Positions 38,670 through 47,485 of a stretch of DNA of 64,000 nucleotides are shown here, piece after piece. The notes below the pieces were generated by a model. It saw nothing but the letters and a program-made list of their open reading frames with translations. It did not search any database and was not told where the DNA came from. The position numbers and the translations under genes were made by a program. Within the stretch, counting starts at the first letter, position 1, and each line of letters opens with the position of its first letter. This stretch comes from Psychrobacter sp. APC 3281 (GTDB lineage: Bacteria > Pseudomonadota > Gammaproteobacteria > Pseudomonadales > Moraxellaceae), in the NCBI RefSeq assembly GCF_030407815.1, contig NZ_JASDCS010000006.1, positions 124,001 through 188,000 of the forward strand, read 5' to 3'.

Positions 38670-39844
38670 ATTTGTATCCTATGAGTACGCATGACAACGA
38701 TAAGACAGTCTTTAGGACATAGTGGCAAGTGTGGCTAATATTGTGATTAGCGTGTGTAGATGTTCATTAACGGTAGAACGTAAATCGTAGGTTTCATAAA
38801 GCACATGGGCTTTTTCAATGGCTTCTTTTTTTACCTGAAGTAATGAGCGGTGCTCACGTTAATATCAGTAATATAGGGTGTAAGGCTATGGTACTTATAT
38901 TTTATCATTAGTAAACTTGGTACATATATGATTGGGTCAGCGAGTCAAAGCGCTCTTATTCTCAGTACGTTCTATTGGTAGTGATTTCAGCGCACGTTGT
39001 AAGCGTGGGCGAGGGTCAGTTACAGTTCTAAAAAATACTGATATTAAAAAGGCGTGGTGCTGTTGCCATTCATCCATCAAAGTCTAACAATAATATCGCG
39101 GTCATGATTGCTACTATATAGTGGCGTCATTCAGCGTTTGTTTGTTCAGGCGAAGCAATTGGTTACTCTTTGTTTATCGTTCTTTGTATAACGTCAATAA
39201 TATCTTGGGTGTCTCAAGGTTAGGTGTCGCAGCTTTTGTTATCAGCGGGGCGTACTTGGCAAACAGAGTAATGGACCAGCTTGTCAGCGTGGTATCGTAT
39301 TTACATTGTTATCGTCATCTGTTTGACCACCAATACTTAGGCAGCTATCGATATACTTTTCGATCCTAACGCTAAACTACCCATACTTGCTCAACTATGC
39401 TGGCATAAAGAACCATCAGATAAATAGTCATTAAATAATGATTGATTATCGAGTACGGTCGTTGTCATGCAATTAGTGAGTCAGTGTTGTGTTGTAATCG
39501 GTTAATAAGCTGATTTATTATCAGCGTTATTAACGCGATGGTATTTAGTGTCACTATTTATTTTATGGTACCGAATAAGATTCAGTACAGTATTTTTAAT
39601 TTATAGGGCTATATTTGGTAAGTAATACCTCTAAATAAATAACGCGCCCTAAAATCAGATGAAACGTGTCAGGTCAGCAGGATAAATAGTGTCAACCTCT
39701 TTACTGGCAAGTAGTAGAAAACTGACAAGCAATAAAACGGTGGTCAACTATTTGTAACAACAATGATTATTGCTGTCGCCTCTGCTTAATTGTCGCTCAA
39801 CATGCTAAACTATAGCAAATCTTTGTGTAAATACCTAACTAAAA
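38670..39844. other. Long gene-free divergent region rne/rluC
   Basis: This 1175-base region contains no credible protein gene; a plus-strand frame at 39121-39369 has no ribosome-binding site or family features. On the rne side, small inverted repeats such as GCTAAT-N6-ATTAGC (about 38733-38750) and TGAGC-GGT-GCTCA (about 38846-38858) could fold in the rne leader. In E. coli rne is autoregulated through hairpins in a long 5' UTR. The region may also hold an unannotated small RNA. Confidence 0.6.
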
Positions 39845-40870
39845 ATGACAAACTCAAAAATGACTGACGACGCTACTACCCATGAAGCCCCTGCTATTTT
39901 TAATAGCAAAACACGCCCACAAAGCGCTGACGATGAGATTAGCAACTTCGGTAAGGTGAACTACCTCGAAGTAACGCGCCATCAACACGACCAGCGTTTG
40001 GATAACTTTTTGTTAAACCGTTTAAAAGGTTTGCCAAAATCACATATCTATAAAATGATTCGCTCAGATGAGATACGCGTCAATAATAAACGCTGTAAAG
40101 CACACGATAGAGTGCAGCGTGAAGATGTGGTACGTATTGCCCCTGTAGAGCTAGCAACGCGCGAAAAACCAATTATTAGTACCGAGTTCGCCAAAAGCTT
40201 GCTGGCTCGCGTGGTCTATGAAGATGACGGTTTGCTAGTGCTAAATAAACCTTCTGGTATCGCTGTGCATGGCGGTAGCGGCTTGGACTTTGGGGTTATC
40301 GAAGCCATGCGTGAAGTGACGGGTAAAAAGTACTTAGAGCTGATCCATCGCATCGACAAAGACACATCAGGGCTACTGATGATTTCCAAAAAACGCTCAA
40401 CACTTAAAGTGTTGCAGCAGCACTTGGTAGATAAGACCATTCAGAAGCACTATCTATGTCTTGCCAAAGGACAGCCTGCGCTTAATGAGCAGCGTGTCAA
40501 TGCGCCATTACTAAGATATACACTTGCCAGTGGTGAACGCCGAGTGAAAGTAGATAGCCAAGACCCTCAAGCGAAAGAAAGCCAGACTGATATTATTATT
40601 CATGATCGCTTTACGATTAATAGTCAGCCAGTCAGCTTGATTGAAGCCAAGCCATTGACCGGTCGCACTCATCAAATCCGTGTGCATTTGGCGCATATCG
40701 GTCATGCTATCTTGGGTGATGACAAATATAACGTCCATGATAAATCAGGTGTCCATCGTCTGTGTCTCCATGCATGGCGCTTAGACATCCCAGGCTACAA
40801 GACTATTACTGCGCCATTGCCAGACGATATGGCAGATTGGCTACCAGAAACAACGAAATTGCCTGAATAG
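39845..40870 (+). CDS. rluC: 23S rRNA pseudouridine synthase RluC family
   Basis: The 341-residue product has an N-terminal S4 RNA-binding domain (about residues 48-105: RLDNFLLNRLKGLPKSHIYKMIRSDEIRVNNKR). The RluA-family catalytic domain follows, with the active-site Asp D171 in LIHRIDKDTSG and the downstream GRTHQIRVHLAHIGHAILGDDKY block. RluC modifies U955, U2504 and U2580 in E. coli 23S rRNA. The position opposite rne supports rluC over rluD. The N-terminal 40 residues are an extension. The HAD phosphatase downstream is also a usual neighbour. Confidence 0.93.
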   Translation: MTNSKMTDDATTHEAPAIFNSKTRPQSADDEISNFGKVNYLEVTRHQHDQRLDNFLLNRLKGLPKSHIYKMIRSDEIRVNNKRCKAHDRVQREDVVRIAPVELATREKPIISTEFAKSLLARVVYEDDGLLVLNKPSGIAVHGGSGLDFGVIEAMREVTGKKYLELIHRIDKDTSGLLMISKKRSTLKVLQQHLVDKTIQKHYLCLAKGQPALNEQRVNAPLLRYTLASGERRVKVDSQDPQAKESQTDIIIHDRFTINSQPVSLIEAKPLTGRTHQIRVHLAHIGHAILGDDKYNVHDKSGVHRLCLHAWRLDIPGYKTITAPLPDDMADWLPETTKLPE

Positions 40871-41003
40871 TTTTTCAGAATAAGTTCTTAAACCAAACTA
40901 TTTTCGTATTTTCCTAAACGTCACGATATCTTATTTTTACGAATAAGCCACCGTGACGTTTTAGTATCTGCTATTTATTATTGTTATTCATTAAGGTAAA
41001 TCC

Positions 41004-41711
41004 ATGACCAAACCAGCTACAATTTCAGAACGCATCATAAATACTCAACCATCAGCAGAACACAATCTGACTGATAAGACGTTGATTATTTTTGATTGGG
41101 ACGGCACGCTAATGGATTCAATCGGCCTAATTGTTGATTCTATGCATGTGGCTGGCGAAGCACACGGGTTTAAGACGACTGATAAAGCCGTAAAAGATAT
41201 CATTGGTCTGAGTTTAATGAATGGGATTAAGATTTTATATCCGCAGGCAAACGATGCGCAATTGATTGAGATTCAGCAAACCTATGCAGAGTACTATATT
41301 GCAAATAGTCACAGTACACCGCTCTTTGAACCGATAGAGCGTATGTTGCAAACTTTGCAGCAGCAAGGCAAAACGCTCGCCGTAGCAACGGGTAAAAAAA
41401 GAAAAGGGCTAGATCGTGTATTAGATGCTTCAGATAGCCATGATTATTTTACGATTACGCGTTGTGCTGATGAGTCAGGCTCAAAACCTGATCCGCAGAT
41501 GTTGACCGATATCTTGGAGTACACACAGCAGCAGGTTTCTAATGCTGCGTTTATCGGTGACAGTATCTATGACATTCAAATGGCAACAGCATTAGGCATG
41601 ACCAGTATAGCGGTGAACTATGGTACGGCAACGAGTGCAGAGCTTGCTGAGCAAAATCCAACCTACCAAGTTGATACTCCACATGCGCTAGTGGATTTGC
41701 TATGCGGGTAG
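41004..41711 (+). CDS. HAD-family hydrolase (Gph-like phosphatase)
   Basis: The 235-residue product has motif I IIFDWDGTLMDS (nucleophile D31, D33) and a cap-domain helix. Motif II is VATGK, motif III is a Lys in GSKPDPQM, and motif IV is AAFIGDSIYDIQMA. This is the phosphoglycolate-phosphatase-like class of haloacid dehalogenase enzymes, usually sitting after rluC. The true substrate cannot be assigned from the sequence. It follows rluC by 133 bases and is probably in the same transcription unit, ended by the terminator at 41782. Confidence 0.92.
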   Translation: MTKPATISERIINTQPSAEHNLTDKTLIIFDWDGTLMDSIGLIVDSMHVAGEAHGFKTTDKAVKDIIGLSLMNGIKILYPQANDAQLIEIQQTYAEYYIANSHSTPLFEPIERMLQTLQQQGKTLAVATGKKRKGLDRVLDASDSHDYFTITRCADESGSKPDPQMLTDILEYTQQQVSNAAFIGDSIYDIQMATALGMTSIAVNYGTATSAELAEQNPTYQVDTPHALVDLLCG

Positions 41712-41781
41712 AGCTACTTTTATAATCCTCGTTATTTTTATAGCATACCGATGATAATAATGAGTGAATAAACAGGCAATA

Positions 41782-41817
41782 AAAAAGGGTTTATCGTAAT
41801 AGCGATAAACCCTTTTT
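41782..41817. terminator. Bidirectional terminator between the HAD gene and engB
   Basis: The perfect 15-base stem AAAAAGGGTTTATCG/CGATAAACCCTTTTT with a six-base loop serves both converging genes. Confidence 0.95.
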
Positions 41818-41834
41818 ATTAAAGACAACGATAT

Positions 41835-42590
41835 TTATTTGTTTTCTTGATCAACGCTCTCTTTTTCAATAGCGTCTTCTAACTCAGCGCCTTCTAGCAA
41901 TGCAAAAGATGACTCAATGATTTTGTCTGCATCAAGCTGATACTCATACCAGTTGCCCATTATTCCAGCCAACTCATCGAGACCTTCTTTTCTGAGCGCC
42001 GAAAACAACTGAATAGTACAGTTTAAGCCCAGTTTTTTCAAGCGTTTACGAGTCTCAAGGAGGGCGTTCTTAGAAGCACCGTACTTCAGTTTATCTGCTT
42101 TGGTCAGCAAAATATGTACTGGTAGCTCACCATCGTTTGCCCAGTGTAGCATCTGCTCATCAAAAAACTTAAGTGGATGGCGAATATCTGTCATCAGTAC
42201 CAGACCTGCAAGGCTCGAACGTGATACCAAGTATTCTTCTAGCTCAACCTGCCATTCTTTTTTCATCTCTAGCGGAACAGCTGCATAGCCGTAACCAGGC
42301 AAATCGACCAAACGTCTGTCAGTATCACCGATACTAAAAAAGTTAATCATCTGCGTGCGTCCAGGTGTCTTAGACGAGCGAGCCAATTGACGCTGATTGG
42401 TTAAGGCGTTGATGGCTGATGATTTGCCAGCGTTTGAGCGACCTGCAAAAGCGACTTCCAATCCCATGTCAGGCGGACAGAGACGAAAAGTAGGTGCTGA
42501 CATCATAAACTCAGTTTGCTGAATTTTCTGACGAGATTTGGTGTTGAACAAGGCATGTTCAGCGGCGACATCGTTAAACGGGGTACTCAT
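41835..42590 (-). CDS. engB: Ribosome biogenesis GTPase EngB/YsxC (YihA)
   Basis: The 251-residue GTPase has G1 GRSNAGKSS (residues 50-58), G2 GRTQMINFF, G3 DLPGYGYA and G4 TKADKLK, in the order and spacing of EngB. It takes part in large-subunit assembly and is usually essential. It is longer than the 210 residues of E. coli, with an N-terminal extension of about 25 residues and a C-terminal acidic tail (ALLEGAELEDAIEKES). It is encoded alone on the minus strand and divergent from a cytochrome gene. Confidence 0.96.
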   Translation of the reverse strand: MSTPFNDVAAEHALFNTKSRQKIQQTEFMMSAPTFRLCPPDMGLEVAFAGRSNAGKSSAINALTNQRQLARSSKTPGRTQMINFFSIGDTDRRLVDLPGYGYAAVPLEMKKEWQVELEEYLVSRSSLAGLVLMTDIRHPLKFFDEQMLHWANDGELPVHILLTKADKLKYGASKNALLETRKRLKKLGLNCTIQLFSALRKEGLDELAGIMGNWYEYQLDADKIIESSFALLEGAELEDAIEKESVDQENK

Positions 42591-42994
42591 AAATGGCTCA
42601 TTAATCTTAAAAAATTGGATGCGATTATAAAATTTTAGTCAGCTGATGATACAAGTCATCGGTGCGGTCAAGTAATTGATCAAGCGATAGGTAAATCAAG
42701 TTAAAAGGCAGTTCTTTATCAATACAGTTATGTGCAAATCATAAAAGTAGCTATTTAATATTACTAGCTATTCTATACTATTCCGTGTCTTACTTATTGA
42801 AATAACTGCGATTAGCATCATATAAATAGTAGGATAACATTAAAGTTGGTTAGTCATTAAGACAAGTTCTCAGCTTTAACAAAGCCATATCCAAATTCTC
42901 TATGTTTATATGACATATATTGTTACAATGTTTAATGAAGGATGTTTAATAGAACGATTGATGAGACACGTGAAATATCACGAGGAGGTGCTCT
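42591..42994. other. Divergent intergenic region engB/cytochrome c5
   Basis: This 404-base A/T-rich region has no gene and no clear repeat. It must contain both divergent promoters. Confidence 0.45.
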
Positions 42995-43330
42995 ATGTTT
43001 TCAATCAGTGAACTTCTTAGCACGAGTTATCGCGCTATAACGGCTAGCAGTGCTGCACTATTATTAAGTGGCATTATGATTAGCAGCGCAGGTGCGGCAG
43101 ATATCGCCACTACCTATAATAACTCATGTGCAGCCTGTCACGATAGTGGCGCGTTAAATGCCATCAAAAAAGGTGATAGTGCCAAGTGGCAACAGCTGAT
43201 TAAACAAAAAAGTATGCCGACGCTTATCAAGTCTGTCAAAGGTGGTATGCCACAGATGCCAGCAGGTGGTCTCTGCGACAAATGTAGTGATGACGACTAT
43301 CGTAAACTTATCGAGTATATGAGCAAATAA
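42995..43330 (+). CDS. Cytochrome c5-type periplasmic protein
   Basis: The 111-residue product has a signal peptide ending near SAGAA and one haem-binding motif CAACH (C45, C48, H49). A candidate axial Met lies in the GGMPQMPAGG segment, and an extra Cys pair (LCDKC) matches the small disulfide typical of cytochrome c5. It should be a soluble or weakly membrane-attached electron carrier in the periplasm. A very strong ribosome-binding site (GAGGAGG) precedes the ATG. A c4-type dihaem cytochrome gene follows, though each gene has its own spacer and terminator. Confidence 0.9.
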   Translation: MFSISELLSTSYRAITASSAALLLSGIMISSAGAADIATTYNNSCAACHDSGALNAIKKGDSAKWQQLIKQKSMPTLIKSVKGGMPQMPAGGLCDKCSDDDYRKLIEYMSK

Positions 43331-43648
43331 TCGACTTATAAATATCATTTGAACATATAAAATAAAGCGCTGGGTTAACAACCTATCTGCGCTTTTTGTT
43401 TTTGCGTCATATTGTATATTGTGTTGCCAGAAAACTGATGGATACTATGATTAAGTAGGCAAATGATACAAAGTCTTGCTATAATAATCGAAAATAAACC
43501 CTGATGTTAGTAAGTACTTTCAGACTGCTTGTGTCCAAGACCTCAAAATATACGCCATTCTCATGATTAAAGAGACGGCTATATCAGGTATCTTACCAGT
43601 GCAATCACTCTAAATAATGCTTACGCCGAGCTAGTAGGATTTGTATCA
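43331..43648. other. Intergenic region between the two cytochrome genes
   Basis: This 318-base interval has the terminator of the first cytochrome gene near its start and the promoter region of the next; no gene is visible. Confidence 0.5.
43364..43397 (+). terminator. Probable terminator after the c5-type cytochrome gene
   Basis: The stem AAAGCGC/GCGCTTT contains an inner GGTT/AACC pair and is followed by TTTTTG and a further T run. Confidence 0.75.
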
Positions 43649-44317
43649 ATGAAAAAGTTAATCGCTGCTGCCAGCTTATGCGTTGCAAGTTTCAGCGTAC
43701 AAGCTGCTATTATTGTTCCTGAATATGACGTCAATGCAGGTCAAAAAGTTGCAGAAACCGTTTGTGCCGCTTGTCATGGTCTTAATGGCGTCAGCATTGT
43801 TCCTGCACAGCCAAACCTTGGCGGCCAAAACGTAAAGTACCTATATAAACAGCTAGTCAACTTTAAAGCAGGTTATCGCAAAAACGGTATCATGCAGTCA
43901 CAAGTTGCTAATCTGTCTCAGCAAGACCTAGCCAACGTAGCAGGTTATTACGCCAGTCAAGCGCCTTGGGGCGTTGGCTACGGCAATCCTGCAACCAACC
44001 AAGAAGCGACTAAGCTATTCTTGGGCGGTGATAAGTCGCGCGGTGTTATTGGTTGTGCCGGCTGTCATGGTCCAGATGCTGCAGGTAACACTTGGGCTGC
44101 ATTTCCAAAGCTAGGCGGACAGCACGCTCAGTATATTGCTACTCAGCTAAAACTATTCCGTGCCGCTGGACGTGTTGATGATATCGATAGCGATGATCAA
44201 AAACGAGTCAATGATGCAGCCAAAGAAGGCGAGATGGGTATGATGCAAACGGTTGCATCGAAACTATCAGATCGTGACATTCGTATCCTGTCAGACTATG
44301 TAAGTGCTATTCACTAA
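43649..44317 (+). CDS. Cytochrome c4-type dihaem protein
   Basis: The 222-residue product has a signal peptide (to about VQAA) and two similar haem domains. Motif one is CAACHG (C39, C42, H43) and motif two CAGCHG (C136, C139, H140). The repeated QPNLGGQ...YLYKQL and FPKLGGQHAQYIATQLKLF segments are typical of cytochrome c4. It carries electrons in the periplasm to terminal oxidases. The gene has a good terminator and is probably its own unit, next to the c5-type gene. Confidence 0.93.
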   Translation: MKKLIAAASLCVASFSVQAAIIVPEYDVNAGQKVAETVCAACHGLNGVSIVPAQPNLGGQNVKYLYKQLVNFKAGYRKNGIMQSQVANLSQQDLANVAGYYASQAPWGVGYGNPATNQEATKLFLGGDKSRGVIGCAGCHGPDAAGNTWAAFPKLGGQHAQYIATQLKLFRAAGRVDDIDSDDQKRVNDAAKEGEMGMMQTVASKLSDRDIRILSDYVSAIH

Positions 44318-44658
44318 TTAAGTCGCACTGATTCAGTATCTGATACATGCTTTGCGTTGCATAGAAGGCCATTGAGTATTGAATCGCATATTGATTATAT
44401 CTGAATGACTAAACCCCGATTTCGGGGTTTTTTTATAACTGTTTGTCCCTTATATTAAGACAGTATTTAGATGAATTCATTTACAGAAGCCCATCGTTGC
44501 TCTGTATAATTATAAATTATCGTTATTCACTTTATACCAATTTTCAAAATATGGTTAGCCGTCTCAAACATGTTCAGTCTACCATGCGTGGTACTTGCAC
44601 TTGTTTTGTTTGCTAGTCCAGTTTTTGTAAATGGTATTAGATCGTTTGGATTGAAATT
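44318..44658. other. Intergenic region after the c4-type cytochrome gene
   Basis: Apart from the terminator at 44411-44434, this 341-base interval shows no gene or repeat. It carries the promoter region of the membrane protein gene that follows. Confidence 0.45.
44411..44434 (+). terminator. Intrinsic terminator after the c4-type cytochrome gene
   Basis: The stem AAACCCCGA/TCGGGGTTT with a two-base inner loop is followed by four more T. Confidence 0.92.
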
Positions 44659-45792
44659 ATGATGATCCGTTATGCTTCTTATTTTATCGCGGCGCTACTA
44701 CCGTTACTGCTATTTCGTTGGTTTGCACCTGCGTCAATTGGTGAGATTGACTTTTGGTTACTATGGTTATTAGCCATGGTATTGGTTGCACTGCCAGTCA
44801 TTTACGCTGAGATAGCGTTGGCCTATCGCAGTGTCGAAGGCCCTCTAGCGGGTATGCAAAAGCTCACTCGTGAAGCAGATGTCAGTCCGATATGGCGCAG
44901 CTTTGGTTGGTTAGCGGCGCTGGTCTCTATTGTGATTGCAGCGTTGGTTATATCTGGCGCAAGTACGGGTATATTGTCTGCATTAACTGAGCTAAATAGC
45001 GTACCCGATGTGCCTAGCTTCGCAGTGGCTGCAGGACTGATGGTCATCGCGGTACTCTTAAGCTTACTGGGTGTTACGCCTCTACCTATTGGTTTGGGTT
45101 TGATGGTAATAGGGTTGCTGCTAGGGTTCGCAAACGGTGTGCCAAGTGCTGGTTTTGCTATGACTGATGTCAGTTTGACGGAATGGGCTCGCGCAGTCGC
45201 GTTAGCATTAGTGAGTGTTGGTGCGGGTACAGGCTTATACTGGTTCGGTCAGAACTTGGTGAGTAAGCAGACCGTCACAGCAGTAGAAGCAAACAGTCAG
45301 CAAGTAAAAAACAGAGCGGCTACTCGTGAGTACCGTGCAACCAAGTTAGTGTTACCGATTTGGATATTGCAACTGCTGATAGGAGTAGTGGCTTTATTTA
45401 CTAGTGGTATGTCGTTACCGCCGATTGGACAGCTGTTATATTGGGGCGGGGTGTTATTTGTAGCCAGTTACTTGCTACATTACAGCACGCAACAGTTAAC
45501 GCATAAATTTGGATTATTAATTAGTTTGATAATCACTTTTGCTGTAGCGTTACTATTAGTGGTTGCGATTCCGACAGCATGGTTAGTTAGCATCTTGGTC
45601 ATTATTAGTAGCATTGCTGTACTATTATTATCAGTATTTGCGGGTTGGCAGATGAAAATCAGCCATCTACGCAAGTCGTTAAATTTCAGCAATGAAGCAG
45701 TTTATAACTTGTGGCGAGTGGCGATACGTTTAGTCGTACCATTAGCATTGCTGCTAGCATTAATAGGTTGGGTGATGCAGTGGTTGAGCTAA
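44659..45792 (+). CDS. Polytopic membrane protein, possibly SNF-like (NSS fold)
   Basis: The 377-residue protein is almost entirely hydrophobic with about ten predicted helices. The early segments LPVIYAEIALAYRSVEGPLAGMQKL and IWRSFGWLAALVSIVIAALVISGAS recall helices 2 and 3 of sodium:neurotransmitter symporters, where a conserved E, a Gly-Pro and an FGW motif occur in the same order. The protein is shorter than usual NSS members (about 450 residues or more), so it may be a degenerate or divergent relative; the assignment is tentative. The 3' end overlaps the rnfH start, so the two genes are probably translated together. No promoter was identified. Confidence 0.65.
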   Translation: MMIRYASYFIAALLPLLLFRWFAPASIGEIDFWLLWLLAMVLVALPVIYAEIALAYRSVEGPLAGMQKLTREADVSPIWRSFGWLAALVSIVIAALVISGASTGILSALTELNSVPDVPSFAVAAGLMVIAVLLSLLGVTPLPIGLGLMVIGLLLGFANGVPSAGFAMTDVSLTEWARAVALALVSVGAGTGLYWFGQNLVSKQTVTAVEANSQQVKNRAATREYRATKLVLPIWILQLLIGVVALFTSGMSLPPIGQLLYWGGVLFVASYLLHYSTQQLTHKFGLLISLIITFAVALLLVVAIPTAWLVSILVIISSIAVLLLSVFAGWQMKISHLRKSLNFSNEAVYNLWRVAIRLVVPLALLLALIGWVMQWLS

Positions 45793-46151
45793 CAGTCGAA
45801 GGTCGTGACAGCAGTGTGCCACAGTCTACGCAAGCCAATCTAATGACAGTATATCTGGCGTATGCTGAAGATGAGCAGCGCCAGCATTATCTAGCTTTGC
45901 AGGTTAAACAAGGTACTAGTTCATATGAAGCATTAGCGCAAGCGGGATGGCTTGAGAAATTTGCAGAACTGGCAGCGTGGTGTGAGCAAGTAATAGATAT
46001 CACCACGCCAACTGCGAAACGTTGGCATGTGGGTATTTATGCACAGAAACAGCCATTAAGCTATTTGCTACAGCCTTTTGATCGTATCGAGGTATATCGC
46101 AGTTTAAGCGCTGATCCTATGTCTCAGCGCAAAAATAAATCTCGTAGCTAA
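45780..46151 (+). CDS. rnfH: RnfH family (UPF0125) protein
   Basis: The 123-residue form has the RnfH pattern: VYLAYAEDEQRQHYLALQVKQGTSSYEAL, a central helix, KRWHVGIYAQKQPLSYLLQPFDRIEVYRSLSADP and a basic C-terminal tail. This is a ubiquitin-like beta-grasp family of unknown role, often beside smpA/bamE or ratA. The frame is open further upstream, to a GTG at 45711, but that part would overlap the membrane-protein gene by 82 bases. GTG at 45780 (13-base overlap) or ATG at 45843 are better starts. bamE lies just downstream, converging. Confidence 0.82.
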   Translation: MVELTVEGRDSSVPQSTQANLMTVYLAYAEDEQRQHYLALQVKQGTSSYEALAQAGWLEKFAELAAWCEQVIDITTPTAKRWHVGIYAQKQPLSYLLQPFDRIEVYRSLSADPMSQRKNKSRS

Positions 46152-46185
46152 ACCATTAACTATCTAAGCTAATAGGTTTCGCTAA

Positions 46186-46605
46186 CTATGACGCTGGCAG
46201 ACTCTCAATACCTTCGATGCGCGTGACCAAACCATTATCATCAAAGTAAACAACTAAATGCTGGCTAGCGTTTTTGACATCTGCGATGCCTTTACGGCTA
46301 CCTTCAGTACCTGCTTTGTAGTCATAGATATAATCCCAGCGGTTAGGCTCAAGCGTATCTCGAATCGCAGGGCTACCAAGAGTATAAAGAACTTGGTTTT
46401 GATTCATACCCACTTTTAGCTTTTGAGCTTGGGTTTGAGTAATCGCTGTGCCTTGTGGCAAATCAATCTTATAAACACTCAATAATGAGCAGCCAGACAT
46501 AGCAACAGTAGCGCTAAGCATACTGGTGATAACGATCTTACGTAATGCGCTTGTGTGGCTTAACGGACGGAAATTTAATGTCTTTATCATGGTAAGATGA
46601 CTCAT
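46186..46605 (-). CDS. bamE: Outer-membrane assembly lipoprotein BamE (SmpA/OmlA)
   Basis: The product is a lipoprotein with a hydrophobic signal and SGC lipobox (AMSGCSLLSVYKIDLPQG). The SmpA/OmlA signature follows: QAQKLKVGMNQNQVLYTLGSPAIRDTLEPNRWDYIYDYKAG, then LVVYFDDNGLVTRIEG. BamE supports the BAM complex that inserts beta-barrel proteins. The frame is open upstream to 46725, but the residues there are unlike BamE. ATG at 46605 (139 residues) or 46590 is more likely. Divergence from fur is the arrangement known in Pseudomonas (omlA-fur). Confidence 0.93.
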   Translation of the reverse strand: MSHLTMIKTLNFRPLSHTSALRKIVITSMLSATVAMSGCSLLSVYKIDLPQGTAITQTQAQKLKVGMNQNQVLYTLGSPAIRDTLEPNRWDYIYDYKAGTEGSRKGIADVKNASQHLVVYFDDNGLVTRIEGIESLPAS

Positions 46606-46922
46606 AAGAAATGAATTAGGTGTGGTCAGCGTTAGGTCGTACCAGTCTGACCGACAATCTTGGACAAATGATACGTCATTTACTTGCAATTGCCTACCAC
46701 TTACGACATTATTTACCAAACACAATCTGAATAGTTAGATTAATTATATTTTAAATTCATAGGCTTGCATCTCGATATTTAGAAAAGAATAAGAGAGATG
46801 TCAGCGCAATTTTCATCAGTTTATTATTAATCATTTACTTTATATTAAATAAAAATAATCTTTGTTGATTATTTATCTCATATTTTCTATTTGTTAAGAC
46901 TGTCACAGTCAAAAGGGATATT
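46606..46922. promoter_or_regulatory. Divergent bamE/fur control region
   Basis: The 317-base A/T-rich region between bamE and fur carries both promoters. It contains an inverted repeat, AATAATC-N6-GATTATT, at 46854-46873, and AT-rich tracts near 46820-46840 resembling half Fur boxes (ATTAATCATT). Autoregulation by Fur is plausible but not shown by a full 19-base match. Confidence 0.45.
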
Positions 46923-47357
46923 ATGGCTTCTTTTACCAATCAAGATTTACGTAGAGCAGGACTCAAGGTCACGTTACCTCGTATCAAAATTTTAGAGCTA
47001 TTAGAAAGCGCAGAGCTGCATCACATGAGTGCAGAAGAAGTGTACAAGGCGCTTATCGAGCAAGGTGAAGACGTAGGTCTTGCCACTGTATATCGTGTCC
47101 TAACACAGTTTGAGCAAGCAGGTATTGTTGAGCGTCATAACTTCGAAAACAATCTATCTGTATTTGAGATTACCCAAGAAGAGCATCACGATCACCTAGT
47201 TTGTGATGTGTGTGGCAAAATTATAGAGTTTCATAATGAAGTCATTGAAGAAGAACAACTAAAGGTGGCAGAAAAACATGGCTTTAAACTTTCTGGGCAT
47301 TCTCTCGTGCTATATGGTATCTGCGCGGATCAAGCCTGTAGAGATAGCGCGAAGTAA
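46923..47357 (+). CDS. fur: Ferric uptake regulator Fur
   Basis: The 144-residue product has the winged helix (about residues 8-85: DLRRAGLKVTLPRIKILELLE, then LATVYRVLTQFEQAGIV). The metal-binding dimerisation domain has EEHHDHLVCDVCGKIIEF and a C-terminal CADQAC Cys pair. Fur represses iron-uptake genes when iron is bound. Length and motifs are standard. It is divergent from bamE with a compact control region and is followed by a weak terminator. Confidence 0.97.
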   Translation: MASFTNQDLRRAGLKVTLPRIKILELLESAELHHMSAEEVYKALIEQGEDVGLATVYRVLTQFEQAGIVERHNFENNLSVFEITQEEHHDHLVCDVCGKIIEFHNEVIEEEQLKVAEKHGFKLSGHSLVLYGICADQACRDSAK

Positions 47358-47415
47358 TTATCTAGCGTATAAGTAGAAACACTTATTGCTATCAGTACTA
47401 CGATATCGAACAATA

Positions 47416-47452
47416 AAAGAAGCCCTCGTTATAAATAATGAGTGTTTCTTTT
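47416..47452 (+). terminator. Weak terminator after fur
   Basis: The imperfect stem GAAGCCCTCGTTA/TAATGAGTGTTTC (about 10 of 13 pairs) is followed by TTTTTAT. Confidence 0.5.
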
Positions 47453-47485
47453 TATATGTCTATTATGCGTAGAAAGCGCAATAAC

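Noticed and set aside
39121..39369. 82-codon open frame in the rne-rluC spacer
   Set aside because: The start lacks a ribosome-binding site and the translation looks random.
45711..45779. Longer GTG start for rnfH
   Set aside because: It would overlap the membrane protein gene by 82 bases and code for residues unlike the family N terminus.
46854..46873. Inverted repeat as a Fur box upstream of fur
   Set aside because: The arm spacing and sequence do not match the 19-base Fur consensus well enough; kept only as a possible site in the control region.
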